The translations under genes were made by a program, and so were the position numbers. From Terrabacter sp. Ter38 (GTDB taxonomy: Bacteria > Actinomycetota > Actinomycetes > Actinomycetales > Dermatophilaceae), in NCBI RefSeq assembly GCF_024519435.1, contig NZ_JALJRZ010000003.1:372001-436000 (forward strand): a stretch of 64,000 nucleotides of DNA, given 5' to 3'. Of this stretch, positions 46,588 through 55,840 are shown in pieces (the stretch's first letter is position 1; the number at the start of each line of letters is the position of its first letter). Below the pieces are notes generated by a model that searched no databases, was not told the origin of the DNA, and was given only the letters and a program-made list of their open reading frames with translations.

Positions 46588-46953
46588 TCAGGGCGTGGGG
46601 TCCTGACCCGAGCGGTCAAGGGCCTCGGACAGCTCGTCGACCTCGAGGGTCTCGGGGTCGACGAGGCGGTTGCGGTAGGCCGCCCGGGCGACGAGGTGTG
46701 CGGACACCGGGGAGGTGAAGAACTGCGTCGCGGCGAGCAGGACGAGCGTCGTGACCGCCGCCCACGTGCGTAGCGTCAGGGCGAGCCCGGCGAGGATGAG
46801 GATGAGGCCGAGGGTCTGCGGCTTCGTCGCCGCGTGCAGGCGGGAGAGCGTGTCGGGGAAGCGGATGAGGCCGACGGCCCCGGCCATGCAGAGGAACGAG
46901 CCGAGCAGGAGGCACACGGCTCCGGCGACGTCGAGGGCGGACGACCACGTCAT
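46588..46953 (-). CDS. mnhG: Na+/H+ antiporter subunit MnhG
   Basis: A 121-residue, three-helix MnhG/MrpG: GLIRFPDTLSRLHAATKPQTLGL is the family signature. Last gene of the mnh operon; overlaps mnhF by ATGA. The acidic tail (VDPETLEVDELSEALDR) is cytosolic. Confidence 0.93.
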   Translation of the reverse strand: MTWSSALDVAGAVCLLLGSFLCMAGAVGLIRFPDTLSRLHAATKPQTLGLILILAGLALTLRTWAAVTTLVLLAATQFFTSPVSAHLVARAAYRNRLVDPETLEVDELSEALDRSGQDPTP

Positions 46954-47276
46954 GACTGCTCCCGCCCCTCGGGCTGCTGTCGTGGCTCCGGGTGGTCGAC
47001 CTCGACGGCGTCGTGCTCGTCGGAGTCACGGGACATGAAGCGGGTGACGGCGACGCCGCCGACGAAGCCGACGAGGCCGAGGATCATGAGCAGCGGCAGG
47101 TAGGTCGTCGTCCGCTGGCGGGCCGACTCGAGCGCGACACCGGCGATGACGATGACGAGGAGGATCTCGGCGGCGATGATGCGGTCGAGGTTGCTCGGGC
47201 CACGGAAGAGGCGCACGAGGACGAGCGCCGCCGCGGCGCCGAGCATGACGAGCGAGATGCCGAGGACGATGGTCAC
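46950..47276 (-). CDS. mnhF: Na+/H+ antiporter subunit MnhF
   Basis: A 108-residue MnhF/MrpF with three helices and the segment RLFRGPSNLDRIIAAEILL. GTG start overlapping the mnhE stop; acidic, Gln-rich C-terminal tail. Confidence 0.93.
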   Translation of the reverse strand: MTIVLGISLVMLGAAAALVLVRLFRGPSNLDRIIAAEILLVIVIAGVALESARQRTTTYLPLLMILGLVGFVGGVAVTRFMSRDSDEHDAVEVDHPEPRQQPEGREQS

Positions 47277-47959
47277 GGGCGCTCCTCCCCGTCGCGGGGG
47301 CTGGTGTCGTCGAGGCCCGGGCCCTCGGTGGCGTCGAGGTGGTCGCCTGCACCCCGAGGGGCGCTCGCCGAGCCGGTTGCCCGCGGACCGCCCGCCTCGA
47401 GCGCCGCGATCTCCTCACGCGACCCGAGGGCCCGGACGACGCGCCGCTCGATCGCGAGGACGTGGGCCCGCTGTGCCTCGATGGCGCTCTCGCCCGTGAC
47501 GTCGAGCAGGTGCAGGTAGAGCACCGACGTCGAGCGCCGGGCGTCGACGACGACCGAGCCGGGCACGAGGGCCACGAGCTCGGCGGTCAGGGTGAGGTAG
47601 AAGTCCGATCGCGAGCGCAGCTGCACCTCGATGACGGCGTTGCGCAGGCGCCGACGCCCGAAGGCGAGGCGCATGACCTGCCACGAGGCGCCGACGAGGT
47701 CGACGAGGAAGTGTGCGATGAGCAGGAGCACGCGGTGCGGTCGCAGCCGCCCTTGGAACTCGATCGAGGGGAGTGGGAACGCATACGTCACGAGCAGGCC
47801 GACGAGGACGCCGTTGACGACGTTGCCCCACGTGAGGCGGTCCCACAGCAGCACCCAGGCGAGGGCGATCGTCGCAACGGCACGCGGCTGCAGCACCCGC
47901 CGCCGACGGCGCGGCGACTCGGGCTCCTGCGGGGCCGTGGCCGTCCTGATGTCGGTCAT
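47273..47959 (-). CDS. mnhE: Na+/H+ antiporter subunit MnhE
   Basis: A 228-residue MnhE/MrpE: two to three N-terminal helices (AVATIALAWVLLWDRLTW) and the soluble segment VALVPGSVVVDARRSTSVLYLHLLDV. Its ATG overlaps the mnhD stop (ATGA). Longer than the roughly 160-residue norm because of a disordered tail. Confidence 0.92.
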   Translation of the reverse strand: MTDIRTATAPQEPESPRRRRRVLQPRAVATIALAWVLLWDRLTWGNVVNGVLVGLLVTYAFPLPSIEFQGRLRPHRVLLLIAHFLVDLVGASWQVMRLAFGRRRLRNAVIEVQLRSRSDFYLTLTAELVALVPGSVVVDARRSTSVLYLHLLDVTGESAIEAQRAHVLAIERRVVRALGSREEIAALEAGGPRATGSASAPRGAGDHLDATEGPGLDDTSPRDGEERP

Positions 47960-49596
47960 CGGCGGACCTCCACGGGAAGGACGCTCGTGACGTAGGGGTC
48001 GCGGCTCATGAGGTCGGTGGCCGCGCGCTGGGTGTAGGCGAAGAGCGGTCCGGCGACGACGGTGATGAGCAGCCCGACGACCGTCATGGCGGCGGTGGCT
48101 CCGAGCATGGTGCGGGGCAGCGCTCGGGGGCCCGTGTCGACGCGGACGGTGTCGACGAGGACGGTGCCGGCGGGGTCGGCGCCCGGCTCGACGTCGCGGG
48201 TGCCGGCCTCGATGGCGGCTGCCGTCTCGGTCGAGCGCGGGGCGTCGGCGAGCGTGCGCCAGAACGCCTGGCTCCAGACCTTGGTCAGGGCGTAGAGGGT
48301 CAGCAGGCTCGTGACGATGCCGCCGACGACGAGCAACCAGGCGAGTGGCGTGCCGAGCTCGATCCCGGCGCCCAGCAGCCCGACCTTGGCGAGGAAGCCC
48401 GAGAGCGGCGGGATGCCAGAGAGGTTCATCGCCGAGACGAAGAACAGGGTCGCGAGCACGGGGGAGGCCACGGCGAGGCCGCCGAGACGGTCGAGCGACG
48501 TCGTGCCGGCGAGGCGTTCGACGAGGCCGGTGATGAGGAAGAGCGCCGTCTGGATCGTGATGTGGTGCGCGACGTAGAAGATCGCACCGGCGGTGCCCTC
48601 GGGCGTCGCCAGCGCGATGCCGAAGATCATGTAGCCGATGTGGCTGACGAGCGTGAACGACAGGATCCTCTTGAGGCCCGACTGGGACACGGCGCCGAGG
48701 ATGCCGATGACCATGGTGAGCAGCGCGGCCCACATGAGCAGTCCCTGCAACGGCGAGTCCGGGAAGAGCAGCGTCTGGGTGCGGATGATCGCGTAGACGC
48801 CGACCTTCGTCAGCAGGCCGGCGAAGACGGCCGTGACCGGCGCCGGGGCGGTCGGGTAGCTGTCGGGCAGCCACGCCGACATCGGGAAGACGGCGGCCTT
48901 GATGGCGAACGCCGTGAGCAGCGAGAGCTGGAGCACGAGCGCGACACCGGGGGCGAGGTCGCCGATGCGGATCGCCAGCTGGGCGAGGTTGACGGTGCCG
49001 GTCGCGGCATACGCGGCGGCGATGGCGACGAGGAAGAGCGCGGAGCTGAGCAGGCTGACGACGACGTACGTCGTGCCCGCGTGGATGCGCGCGGCCGAGC
49101 CGCCGAGCGTGATGAGGACGTACGAGCTGAAGAGGAGGATCTCGAAGCCGACGAAGAGGTTGAAGAGGTCTCCGGCGAGGAACGCGTTGGCGACACCGGC
49201 CGAGAGCACGAGGTAGGTCGGGTGGAAGATCGTGAGCGGGGTCTCGCTCTCCCTCTCGTCGTCGCTGTCGGCCTGGCCCTGCCCGATGGCGAAGACGAGC
49301 ACGAGCAGCGTGACGATGCCCGAGACGAGGAGCATGAGGGCGCTGAGGCGGTCCGCGACGAGCGAGATGCCGAGAGGCTCCTGCCACGCGCCGAGCCACA
49401 GCACCTGCGGGCCGTTGACGTCGGTCTGCCACACGAGGACGCCGGCGACCGCGACGACGGCGGAGAGCACGGCGATGCTGACGCTGCGCTGCAGGCGCGG
49501 GGACCGGCGGAAGGCGAGGGTCAGGGCCGCGCCGAGGAGCGGGAGCAGCACGGGCAGCGGCACGAGGTTGGGCACGGCGATGTCGGAGAGGTTCAT
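47956..49596 (-). CDS. mnhD: Na+/H+ antiporter subunit MnhD
   Basis: A 546-residue multi-helix protein related to complex I NuoN/M: IKAAVFPMSAWLPDSYPTAPAPVTAVFAGLLTKVG holds the conserved proton-path lysine and Pro-Ala-Pro motif. One of the two ion-translocating subunits. The ATG at 49596 overlaps the mnhC stop. Confidence 0.94.
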   Translation of the reverse strand: MNLSDIAVPNLVPLPVLLPLLGAALTLAFRRSPRLQRSVSIAVLSAVVAVAGVLVWQTDVNGPQVLWLGAWQEPLGISLVADRLSALMLLVSGIVTLLVLVFAIGQGQADSDDERESETPLTIFHPTYLVLSAGVANAFLAGDLFNLFVGFEILLFSSYVLITLGGSAARIHAGTTYVVVSLLSSALFLVAIAAAYAATGTVNLAQLAIRIGDLAPGVALVLQLSLLTAFAIKAAVFPMSAWLPDSYPTAPAPVTAVFAGLLTKVGVYAIIRTQTLLFPDSPLQGLLMWAALLTMVIGILGAVSQSGLKRILSFTLVSHIGYMIFGIALATPEGTAGAIFYVAHHITIQTALFLITGLVERLAGTTSLDRLGGLAVASPVLATLFFVSAMNLSGIPPLSGFLAKVGLLGAGIELGTPLAWLLVVGGIVTSLLTLYALTKVWSQAFWRTLADAPRSTETAAAIEAGTRDVEPGADPAGTVLVDTVRVDTGPRALPRTMLGATAAMTVVGLLITVVAGPLFAYTQRAATDLMSRDPYVTSVLPVEVRR

Positions 49597-50075
49597 GGGC
49601 GGGGGCTCCCGTCGCCGTCCGCGAGCTCGTCCGACGTCGTCGTCGACTCCTCGGACGGGTCGTAGGTCGAGGACGTCTGGTCCTCGAGGGCGAGGCGCTG
49701 GATGCGGGCGTCCTCGGCGTCGTCGGGCACGTCGTCGGTGCCCGAGATCTGCCACAGGCGGTAGGACAGGGCGAGCAGGAAGCCGATGGTCGCGAGGGAG
49801 ATGACGATCGCCGTCAGCACCATGGCCTGTGGCAGCGGGTCGCTGATCGCTGCGGGGTCCTCGCCGACGAACGGTGCACGCCCGGCTCGCCCGCTGATGA
49901 CGAGGTAGAGCACGGCGATGCCGTTGCCGATGAGCACCATGCCGAGCAGGACGCGCACGAGGCTGCGGTCGAGCGCGAGCGCCGTGCCGGCGGCGACGAG
50001 CCCGACGGTGACGAGGACGAGGGTGATGTTGGGCTGGAGCGTCGACTCGATGAGGCCGGGGGCGAGCGTCGTCAT
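49593..50075 (-). CDS. mnhC: Na+/H+ antiporter subunit MnhC
   Basis: A 160-residue NuoK-like MnhC with three helices (LVRVLLGMVLIGNGIAVLYLV, DPLPQAMVLTAIVISLATIGFLLAL) and a disordered acidic tail. ATGA overlaps on both sides. Confidence 0.93.
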   Translation of the reverse strand: MTTLAPGLIESTLQPNITLVLVTVGLVAAGTALALDRSLVRVLLGMVLIGNGIAVLYLVISGRAGRAPFVGEDPAAISDPLPQAMVLTAIVISLATIGFLLALSYRLWQISGTDDVPDDAEDARIQRLALEDQTSSTYDPSEESTTTSDELADGDGSPRP

Positions 50076-52963
50076 GGGCGAGCCACCTCCCCCCGATCGC
50101 CCCAGGAGGCGTCGGTCTCCTCGGTCTCCGCGTCCTCCTCCTCCTGGGCGATCTGCCGGTCGATGCCGGTGCCGAGGCTGCGGACGATGTCGAGCATCAT
50201 GCCGACGACGATGAGGTAGACGCCGATGTCGAAGACGAGCGATGTCACGAGGTGCACCTCGCCCCACGGTGGGAGCGTGAAGTCGACGGCCGTCGTCTCG
50301 AGGATGGTCCCGCCGAACGCGAGGGGTGCGAGGGCGGAGCCGACCGCGACGAGCAGGCCGAGGCCGACGAGCAGCCCGGCGTCGAACGGCGCGGCCTCGT
50401 CGAGCTCGTAGCGGCCTCCCGCGAGGTAGCGCACGACGAGCGCGAGTCCCGCGACGAGCCCGCCGGCGAATCCGCCACCGGGCTGGTTGTGGCCGGCGAA
50501 GAGGAGGAAGAGTGAGGCCGCGAGCATGATGTGGAAGACGAGCCGCGTCACGACCTCGAAGATGACCGAGCGCTTCTCCTTGCGCATCGTCCGCCCCCCG
50601 TGCAGCCACGTGCCGCGGCTGGCATTGGTCGACGGCAACGACTTCGACGTCGCCCGGGAGAGCCGGGTGTTGCGGGTGCGGACGAAGATGAGGCTGGCGA
50701 TGCCGGTCGCGGCGGCCACGAGGACCGACACCTCGCCGAGTGTGTCCCAGGCGCGGATGTCGACGAGCGTGACGTTGACGATGTTCTTGCCGTGGCCGAA
50801 CGCGTAGGCCTCAGTGGGGAACCCGGCAGACACGGGCACGGCGGTGCGGCCCCCGGAGGCCACCAGCGCGATGGCTCCGACGGAGGCCCCGACGGCCACA
50901 CCGAGCGCGATGCGCCACGTGCGCGAAGGCGAGTGGGGGTGGCGGGTGAACTTCGTCGGCAGGCGGCGCAGCGCGAGGACGAAGACGACGAGCGCCACCG
51001 TCTCGACGAGCATCTGGGTGATCGCGAGGTCGGGAGCCCCGTGGAGGATGAAGAGCAGCGAGACGCCGTAGCCGGTCGCGCCGACGAGCATGACCGCCGT
51101 GAGCCGGCGGCGGGTCACGAGCACGAGCACCGCGGCGGTCACGACGACGACCCCGACGACGGCCTGCCCCGGGTTGTCCCAGAGCCGGACGTCCGGGACC
51201 GTGCCGCGGGTCACGGCCGCGAGACCCGGCAGGGCGACGAAGACGATGAGGATGCCGGCGAGGTAGATCGGGAGCGAGCCGCGTTGGGTCACGGCGGTCG
51301 TCTCGACGGCCCCGCGGTCGACCCACCGCAGCGTGCGGGCGAAGCCGCGCTCGCCGTCGACGAGCGACGGAACGCCGGACTGCACCCGGGCGACGAGGTC
51401 GCGCTGGGCGAAGAGGACGAGCCCGACGGCCACCGACACGAGCGAGAGCATCAGCGGCACCGTCAGGCCGTGCCACAGGGCGAGCGACTGCGGCTCGGCT
51501 CCGACGGGGAAGCCCACGGCATACGGGAGCAGCCACCGGGACTCGAGTGGCGACAGGAGGCCGACGAGCAGGCACGCCACACCGAGCAGCACCGGTGCGA
51601 GGACGAAGCCGGGGTGGGCGGCCTTGACGGGCGTCGGGGCGACGCCGGGCTTGGTGGCGAAGGTGCCCCAGAGGAAGCGCGCCGTGTAGGCGACGGTCAG
51701 GGCCGACCCGGCGACGACCCCGGTGATCGCCAGCCAGCTCCACGGAGCCGGGAGCGGCGCGGAGGTCTGGACGTCCTCCCAGAGCGACTCGAGCGCGCTC
51801 TCCTTGGACACGAACCCGGCCAGCGGCACGATGCCGGCCATCGAGAGACCGGCGAACGTCGCCGGCACGGCGACCGGGAGCAGCCGACGCCCGACGCCGG
51901 ACAGCTCGCGCAGGTCGCGGGTGCCGGTGCACTTGTCGACCACCCCGACGGTGAGGAAGAGCGTCGACTTGAAGAGGGCGTGCGCGATGACGAGGGCCAG
52001 CGCCGAGAGCGCGGACGCCTTGGTGCCGAGACCGGCGATGGCGACGATGAAGCCGAGCTGGCTCACGGTGCCGTACGCGAGGAGCAGCTTGATGTCGTGC
52101 TGGCGCAGGGCACGCCACCCGCCGACGAGCATCGTGAAGAGGCCGAGGCCCACCGTCAGGGCGTGCCAGGCCGGGGCCCCCGCGAAGGCCGGGGCGAGCA
52201 GGGCCACGAGGTAGATGCCGGCCTTGACCATCGCGGCTGCGTGGAGGTAGGCGCTGACCGGCGTCGGCGCGGCCATGGCGCCGGGAAGCCAGAAGTGGAA
52301 CGGCACGAGCGCCGACTTCGACAGGGCGCCGACGAGCAGCAGCACGACGGCGGTCACGGTGAGGGTGTCGAGCGGCGGCGGGTCGGCGATCAGCGCCGAG
52401 ATCGAGTAGGTGTGGTGGACCCCGAGGATGATGATGCCGACGAGCATCGCGAGGCCGCCGAACGTCGTGACGATGAGCGCCTGCATCGCCGCGCGCCGGT
52501 TGGTCGAGCTCGCCGGGTTGTGGCCGATGAGCAGGTAGGAGAAGACCGTCGTCAGCTCCCAGAACACGTACAGCACGAGAAGGTTGTCGGTGAGGACGAG
52601 GCCGAGCATGGCGCCCGCAAAGGCCGTGAACACCGAGGTGAAGCGCCACAGCGTCGGATCGCGGTCGGTGAAGTACCACGTGCAATAGAGCAGGACGAGC
52701 GCGCCGACGCCGGTGACGAGAAGGCCGAGCACCCACGAGAGCGTCGTGACCCGGAAGTCGAGATCGATCCCGAGACCGGGCACCCACGAGATCCGTTGTG
52801 TCGGAAGGTTGCCCGCGCGGACGTCGTTCGAGACGGAGACGAGCCAGACGAACGACACGGCGGGGGCGAGCGCGAGGACGGGGAAGGCCTTCGTGCGCAG
52901 GACCTTGGCCAGCCACGGCGCGAGGGCGGCGGCGAGCAGGTGCAGGAGCAACAGTTGCGCCAC
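50072..52963 (-). CDS. mnhA: Fused antiporter subunit MnhA-MnhB
   Basis: A 963-residue subunit. Residues 1 to about 770 are MnhA, related to NuoL (FWLPGAMAAPTPVSAYLHAAAMVKAGIYL; SGVGRRLLPVAVPATFAGLSMAG). Residues from about 793 are the MnhB domain (RLVFHIMLAASLFLLFAGHNQPGGGFAGGLVAGLAL). MnhA-MnhB fusions are known in several bacteria, and no separate mnhB is present. First gene of the operon, GTG start with GAGGGG 5 nt upstream. The complex exports Na+ for H+ and supports pH and salt tolerance. Confidence 0.95.
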   Translation of the reverse strand: MAQLLLLHLLAAALAPWLAKVLRTKAFPVLALAPAVSFVWLVSVSNDVRAGNLPTQRISWVPGLGIDLDFRVTTLSWVLGLLVTGVGALVLLYCTWYFTDRDPTLWRFTSVFTAFAGAMLGLVLTDNLLVLYVFWELTTVFSYLLIGHNPASSTNRRAAMQALIVTTFGGLAMLVGIIILGVHHTYSISALIADPPPLDTLTVTAVVLLLVGALSKSALVPFHFWLPGAMAAPTPVSAYLHAAAMVKAGIYLVALLAPAFAGAPAWHALTVGLGLFTMLVGGWRALRQHDIKLLLAYGTVSQLGFIVAIAGLGTKASALSALALVIAHALFKSTLFLTVGVVDKCTGTRDLRELSGVGRRLLPVAVPATFAGLSMAGIVPLAGFVSKESALESLWEDVQTSAPLPAPWSWLAITGVVAGSALTVAYTARFLWGTFATKPGVAPTPVKAAHPGFVLAPVLLGVACLLVGLLSPLESRWLLPYAVGFPVGAEPQSLALWHGLTVPLMLSLVSVAVGLVLFAQRDLVARVQSGVPSLVDGERGFARTLRWVDRGAVETTAVTQRGSLPIYLAGILIVFVALPGLAAVTRGTVPDVRLWDNPGQAVVGVVVVTAAVLVLVTRRRLTAVMLVGATGYGVSLLFILHGAPDLAITQMLVETVALVVFVLALRRLPTKFTRHPHSPSRTWRIALGVAVGASVGAIALVASGGRTAVPVSAGFPTEAYAFGHGKNIVNVTLVDIRAWDTLGEVSVLVAAATGIASLIFVRTRNTRLSRATSKSLPSTNASRGTWLHGGRTMRKEKRSVIFEVVTRLVFHIMLAASLFLLFAGHNQPGGGFAGGLVAGLALVVRYLAGGRYELDEAAPFDAGLLVGLGLLVAVGSALAPLAFGGTILETTAVDFTLPPWGEVHLVTSLVFDIGVYLIVVGMMLDIVRSLGTGIDRQIAQEEEDAETEETDASWGDRGEVARP

Positions 52964-53039
52964 GGCGGCCCCTCGGTCGTCGGGTGTGTCGAGCTCGGTC
53001 CAGTTCTGCGTCGGTCGTGAGCCAATCCTAAGTGCAGCG

Positions 53040-53074
53040 AAGGGCCCCGCCGACCACTGGTCGGCGGGGCCCTT
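53040..53074. terminator. Terminator between protease gene and mnh operon
   Basis: Perfect 17-bp arms AAGGGCCCCGCCGACCA (53040-53056) and its complement (53058-53074); ends the protease transcript about 65 bp after its stop. Confidence 0.88.
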
Positions 53075-53140
53075 CCTGTCAGACGCGGATCCGGACGACT
53101 CCGGACCGCGGTGCTGGATCGTCCCGGTCGGGACGTCCCG

Positions 53141-55597
53141 TCACTTCGGGGCGACGAGGACGTTGAGCGAGCCGCCCTGCTTCGACGTGCCGACGACGCG
53201 GATCGTCGTGCCCGTCTTCGGCACGTCGACGCCGTACCAGCCGGGCTGGTAGCGACCCGGGTGCGAGCCCGTCGCACCGTGCTGGTCGCTGTTGAACCAC
53301 CACGTCTTCGTGTCGTCGAAGACCGGCTGGGCCGGCTTCGAGGCCACGGTCCCGGCGGTGCCGTCGGCCGGGTTGTGCAGCGTGATCGCGTCGGTGGCCT
53401 CGAGCCCGAAGGTCGAGTCGTAGGACAGGATCCGGTTGCGCATCAGCGTGCCGTTGGCCCAGTGCGTGAACTCCGGGTGGGCGTCGACCGGCAGGACGAG
53501 GCCGGACCCCGGGTGGTCACCGACGTTGTTGTCGTTCTGCGAGGTGTCCCAGTAGTTGATGAGCAGCCCGTTCTGGTACGGGTAGCTCTCGACGTAGTCC
53601 GGCTTCGTCGGGAACCCGAAGTTGTAGGCCGTCTTCAGGGAGGTGTCGTAACCGTCGTACTGGCGGTTCTCGGCGATGTACGCGTTGAAGAAGGCTCGCT
53701 GCACCGATCCGGGCGTGGCCCGGAAGCCGCTGCCGTCCGCCGGCGTGAACGTCCAGCCGGCCGCGGTCTCGGCGCCGTCGAGCGGCTGGCCCGTGATCGC
53801 GATGGCGTCGACCTGGAGGCCTGGCGGCGGGGTGTCCACCCCGGGCTGCCCGACCTGCGCCCCGTCGGCCTTGTAGCGGAACTGCACCAGAACGGTCTTG
53901 CCCGCCCACGGCGAGAGGTTCGCCGTCAGGTCGGTCCACGACGCCTTGACGCCGGTGATGCCCTGGCCGAGGTTGTTGCCGTTCGGGTCGGTCGTGCGCG
54001 ACAGGCTCGTCGGCACCTGGCTCCACGTGGCACCGTTGTCGGCCGAGACCCGCAGGTAGGCGTAGTCCCAGTCCTCCTCGATGTTGTAGCGGACCTTGGC
54101 GGCGAGGTTCACCGTGCCGGCGGGCAGGGCCACCGACCTCGTCATCGTCGTGTCGAGGTCGTCGGCCGCGTCGCTGTAGTACATCTTCGAGCCCTCGTAG
54201 GGGTCGCCGAGCTCGAGGGGCACCATCTTGTCCGGCAGCACCGTGAAGAGGGCCTGCGCCTGCTTCGTCGCCGGCACGTTGGAGCCGAGGGTGTGCGAGG
54301 AGCGCTTGCCGGCCTTCGCGACGTCGTAGAAGGGCCCCTGCTTGCCTTGCGGCTGGAGCCAGCCGAGCTGGAAGAGCTCGTAGGCGCCGAGGTCGGTCGG
54401 GTCGTCGCCGATCCCGTCCGGGCCGCCGTCGCCGATGTTGGCGCCGGAGCTCATGAGAGTCCAGAAGGCCGTGTTGTTCTCGGCGCCGCCGGTGTTGCCG
54501 GAGGTGTCGTAGAGGTCCGGCAGGCCGAGGTCGTGGCCGAACTCGTGCGCGAACACGCCGAGGCCGCCGTTCTCCGGCTGCATCGTGTAGTCGCCGACCC
54601 AGACGCCCGTCGGGTTGTTCGGCACCAGGGAGCTCGAGACGAGGCCCGCGTTGCTGCCGACGTTGACCCCCGCCCCGAGCGGCCCGCCGCCCTGGACGGA
54701 CGCGAAGGAGCGGTGGCTCCAGATGGCGTCGGTGCCCTGGTTGGGATCGCCGGCGGCCTCGTCACCACCCGCGTGGACGATCTGGAAGTGGTCGATGACG
54801 CCGTCGGGCTCGTTGAAGTTGCCGTCGCCGTCGATGTCGTAGCGGTCCTGCTGGTCGAACGTCTTGAGGTACGTCTGGACCTGGGCCATCGTCTGGCCGG
54901 CGTCGAGCTGGCTCTTGACCCAGACGGCGAGGGCGTCACGCACGAGCGCCGTCGAGGTGTTGCAGACGATGCTGCCGCAGTAGTTGCGGCCGTAGAGCGC
55001 CTCGTTGAAGGGCACCTTGACCCATTCGGTGACGTCGCCCTCGACCGAGTAGCGGCCCGAGGACTGGCGCTCGTAGTACTTCGCCATCCGGTTGAAGTAC
55101 ATGTCCTGGTAGTGAGCCCGGTTGTAGTCCGTCTGCCACAGCGTCGAGTTGTCGACGGCCCGGTTCGGCGCCGGGATCTCGTTGTGGCGCGGGCCGGTCA
55201 CGTCGGTCGCGCTGCCGTCCGGCGGCGGCCCCTGGAAGATCGGGTTGGGATACTGCTGGTCGCCGAACTCGACGATGACGACGAAGATCTTGTCGGTGCC
55301 CTCGCGCTCGAGCTGGACGTGCTGTCCCTTGCCGAGCTTGGCGACCTTGCCCTGGGCGCTCGGGTCGCCCTTGAGGCGCTTCTCGAGCGCCTTCTGGCGC
55401 ATGGCGTCCTGCTTCACCGCGAGCGGCGAGCGCAGGTTGTCGTTGCGGCCCTTGCCCGAGGCCGCGTTGTCGACCTTGGTCTTGCCGACGCTGGGAGCCG
55501 CTTGCACCGGTGACGCCGCGATGGCGCCGGTGACGAGGGCTCCGGTGGCGAGCAGGCCGATGAGCCTGTTACGCCGAGGGTGCACTGATTGCCTCAC
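53141..55597 (-). CDS. Secreted M6 (immune inhibitor A-like) metalloprotease
   Basis: An 818-residue secreted zinc protease. Signal peptide LIGLLATGALVTGAIAASPVQAA, propeptide to about 100, catalytic domain with HEFGHDLGLPD (351-361), then C-terminal beta domains (jelly-roll around DYAYLRVSADNGATW and a terminal module ending VLVAPK). Bacillus InhA and the actinobacterial relatives degrade extracellular proteins. Several D-x-D-G-D-x calcium-like loops (DIDGDGNFNEPD) are visible. GTG start with AGGGA about 8 nt upstream. An upstream 16-bp palindrome suggests regulation. Confidence 0.92.
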   Translation of the reverse strand: MRQSVHPRRNRLIGLLATGALVTGAIAASPVQAAPSVGKTKVDNAASGKGRNDNLRSPLAVKQDAMRQKALEKRLKGDPSAQGKVAKLGKGQHVQLEREGTDKIFVVIVEFGDQQYPNPIFQGPPPDGSATDVTGPRHNEIPAPNRAVDNSTLWQTDYNRAHYQDMYFNRMAKYYERQSSGRYSVEGDVTEWVKVPFNEALYGRNYCGSIVCNTSTALVRDALAVWVKSQLDAGQTMAQVQTYLKTFDQQDRYDIDGDGNFNEPDGVIDHFQIVHAGGDEAAGDPNQGTDAIWSHRSFASVQGGGPLGAGVNVGSNAGLVSSSLVPNNPTGVWVGDYTMQPENGGLGVFAHEFGHDLGLPDLYDTSGNTGGAENNTAFWTLMSSGANIGDGGPDGIGDDPTDLGAYELFQLGWLQPQGKQGPFYDVAKAGKRSSHTLGSNVPATKQAQALFTVLPDKMVPLELGDPYEGSKMYYSDAADDLDTTMTRSVALPAGTVNLAAKVRYNIEEDWDYAYLRVSADNGATWSQVPTSLSRTTDPNGNNLGQGITGVKASWTDLTANLSPWAGKTVLVQFRYKADGAQVGQPGVDTPPPGLQVDAIAITGQPLDGAETAAGWTFTPADGSGFRATPGSVQRAFFNAYIAENRQYDGYDTSLKTAYNFGFPTKPDYVESYPYQNGLLINYWDTSQNDNNVGDHPGSGLVLPVDAHPEFTHWANGTLMRNRILSYDSTFGLEATDAITLHNPADGTAGTVASKPAQPVFDDTKTWWFNSDQHGATGSHPGRYQPGWYGVDVPKTGTTIRVVGTSKQGGSLNVLVAPK

Positions 55598-55642
55598 GAG
55601 ACCGTCCCTAGAAGTGTGAGTTTCCTGTGGGATGCCGTGCTC

Positions 55643-55658
55643 GCCGGATGATCATCCG
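55643..55658. promoter_or_regulatory. 16-bp palindrome upstream of M6 protease
   Basis: CCGGATGATCATCCGG, perfect, about 45 bp before the protease start, inside the 243-bp gap with the lipoprotein gene. Operator-like; regulator unknown. A relatively AT-rich stretch at 55660-55745 probably holds the promoter. Confidence 0.55.
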
Positions 55659-55840
55659 GTTGGACCCCCGAGGCCCGACTTTGGCATTGAAGGCCCTGTG
55701 AGAAGTCTGTGGCCGGTTGATCCACCGTCGTTATCAAAACGAGACCTTCTCGACGTCCGGTTCGCCACGTCCGCTCGGGTTTGCGCCGGTAGGCGCGCAC
55801 TTGCGTCCTTCGTCACACCTCGCGCAGTGATGAGGAACGT

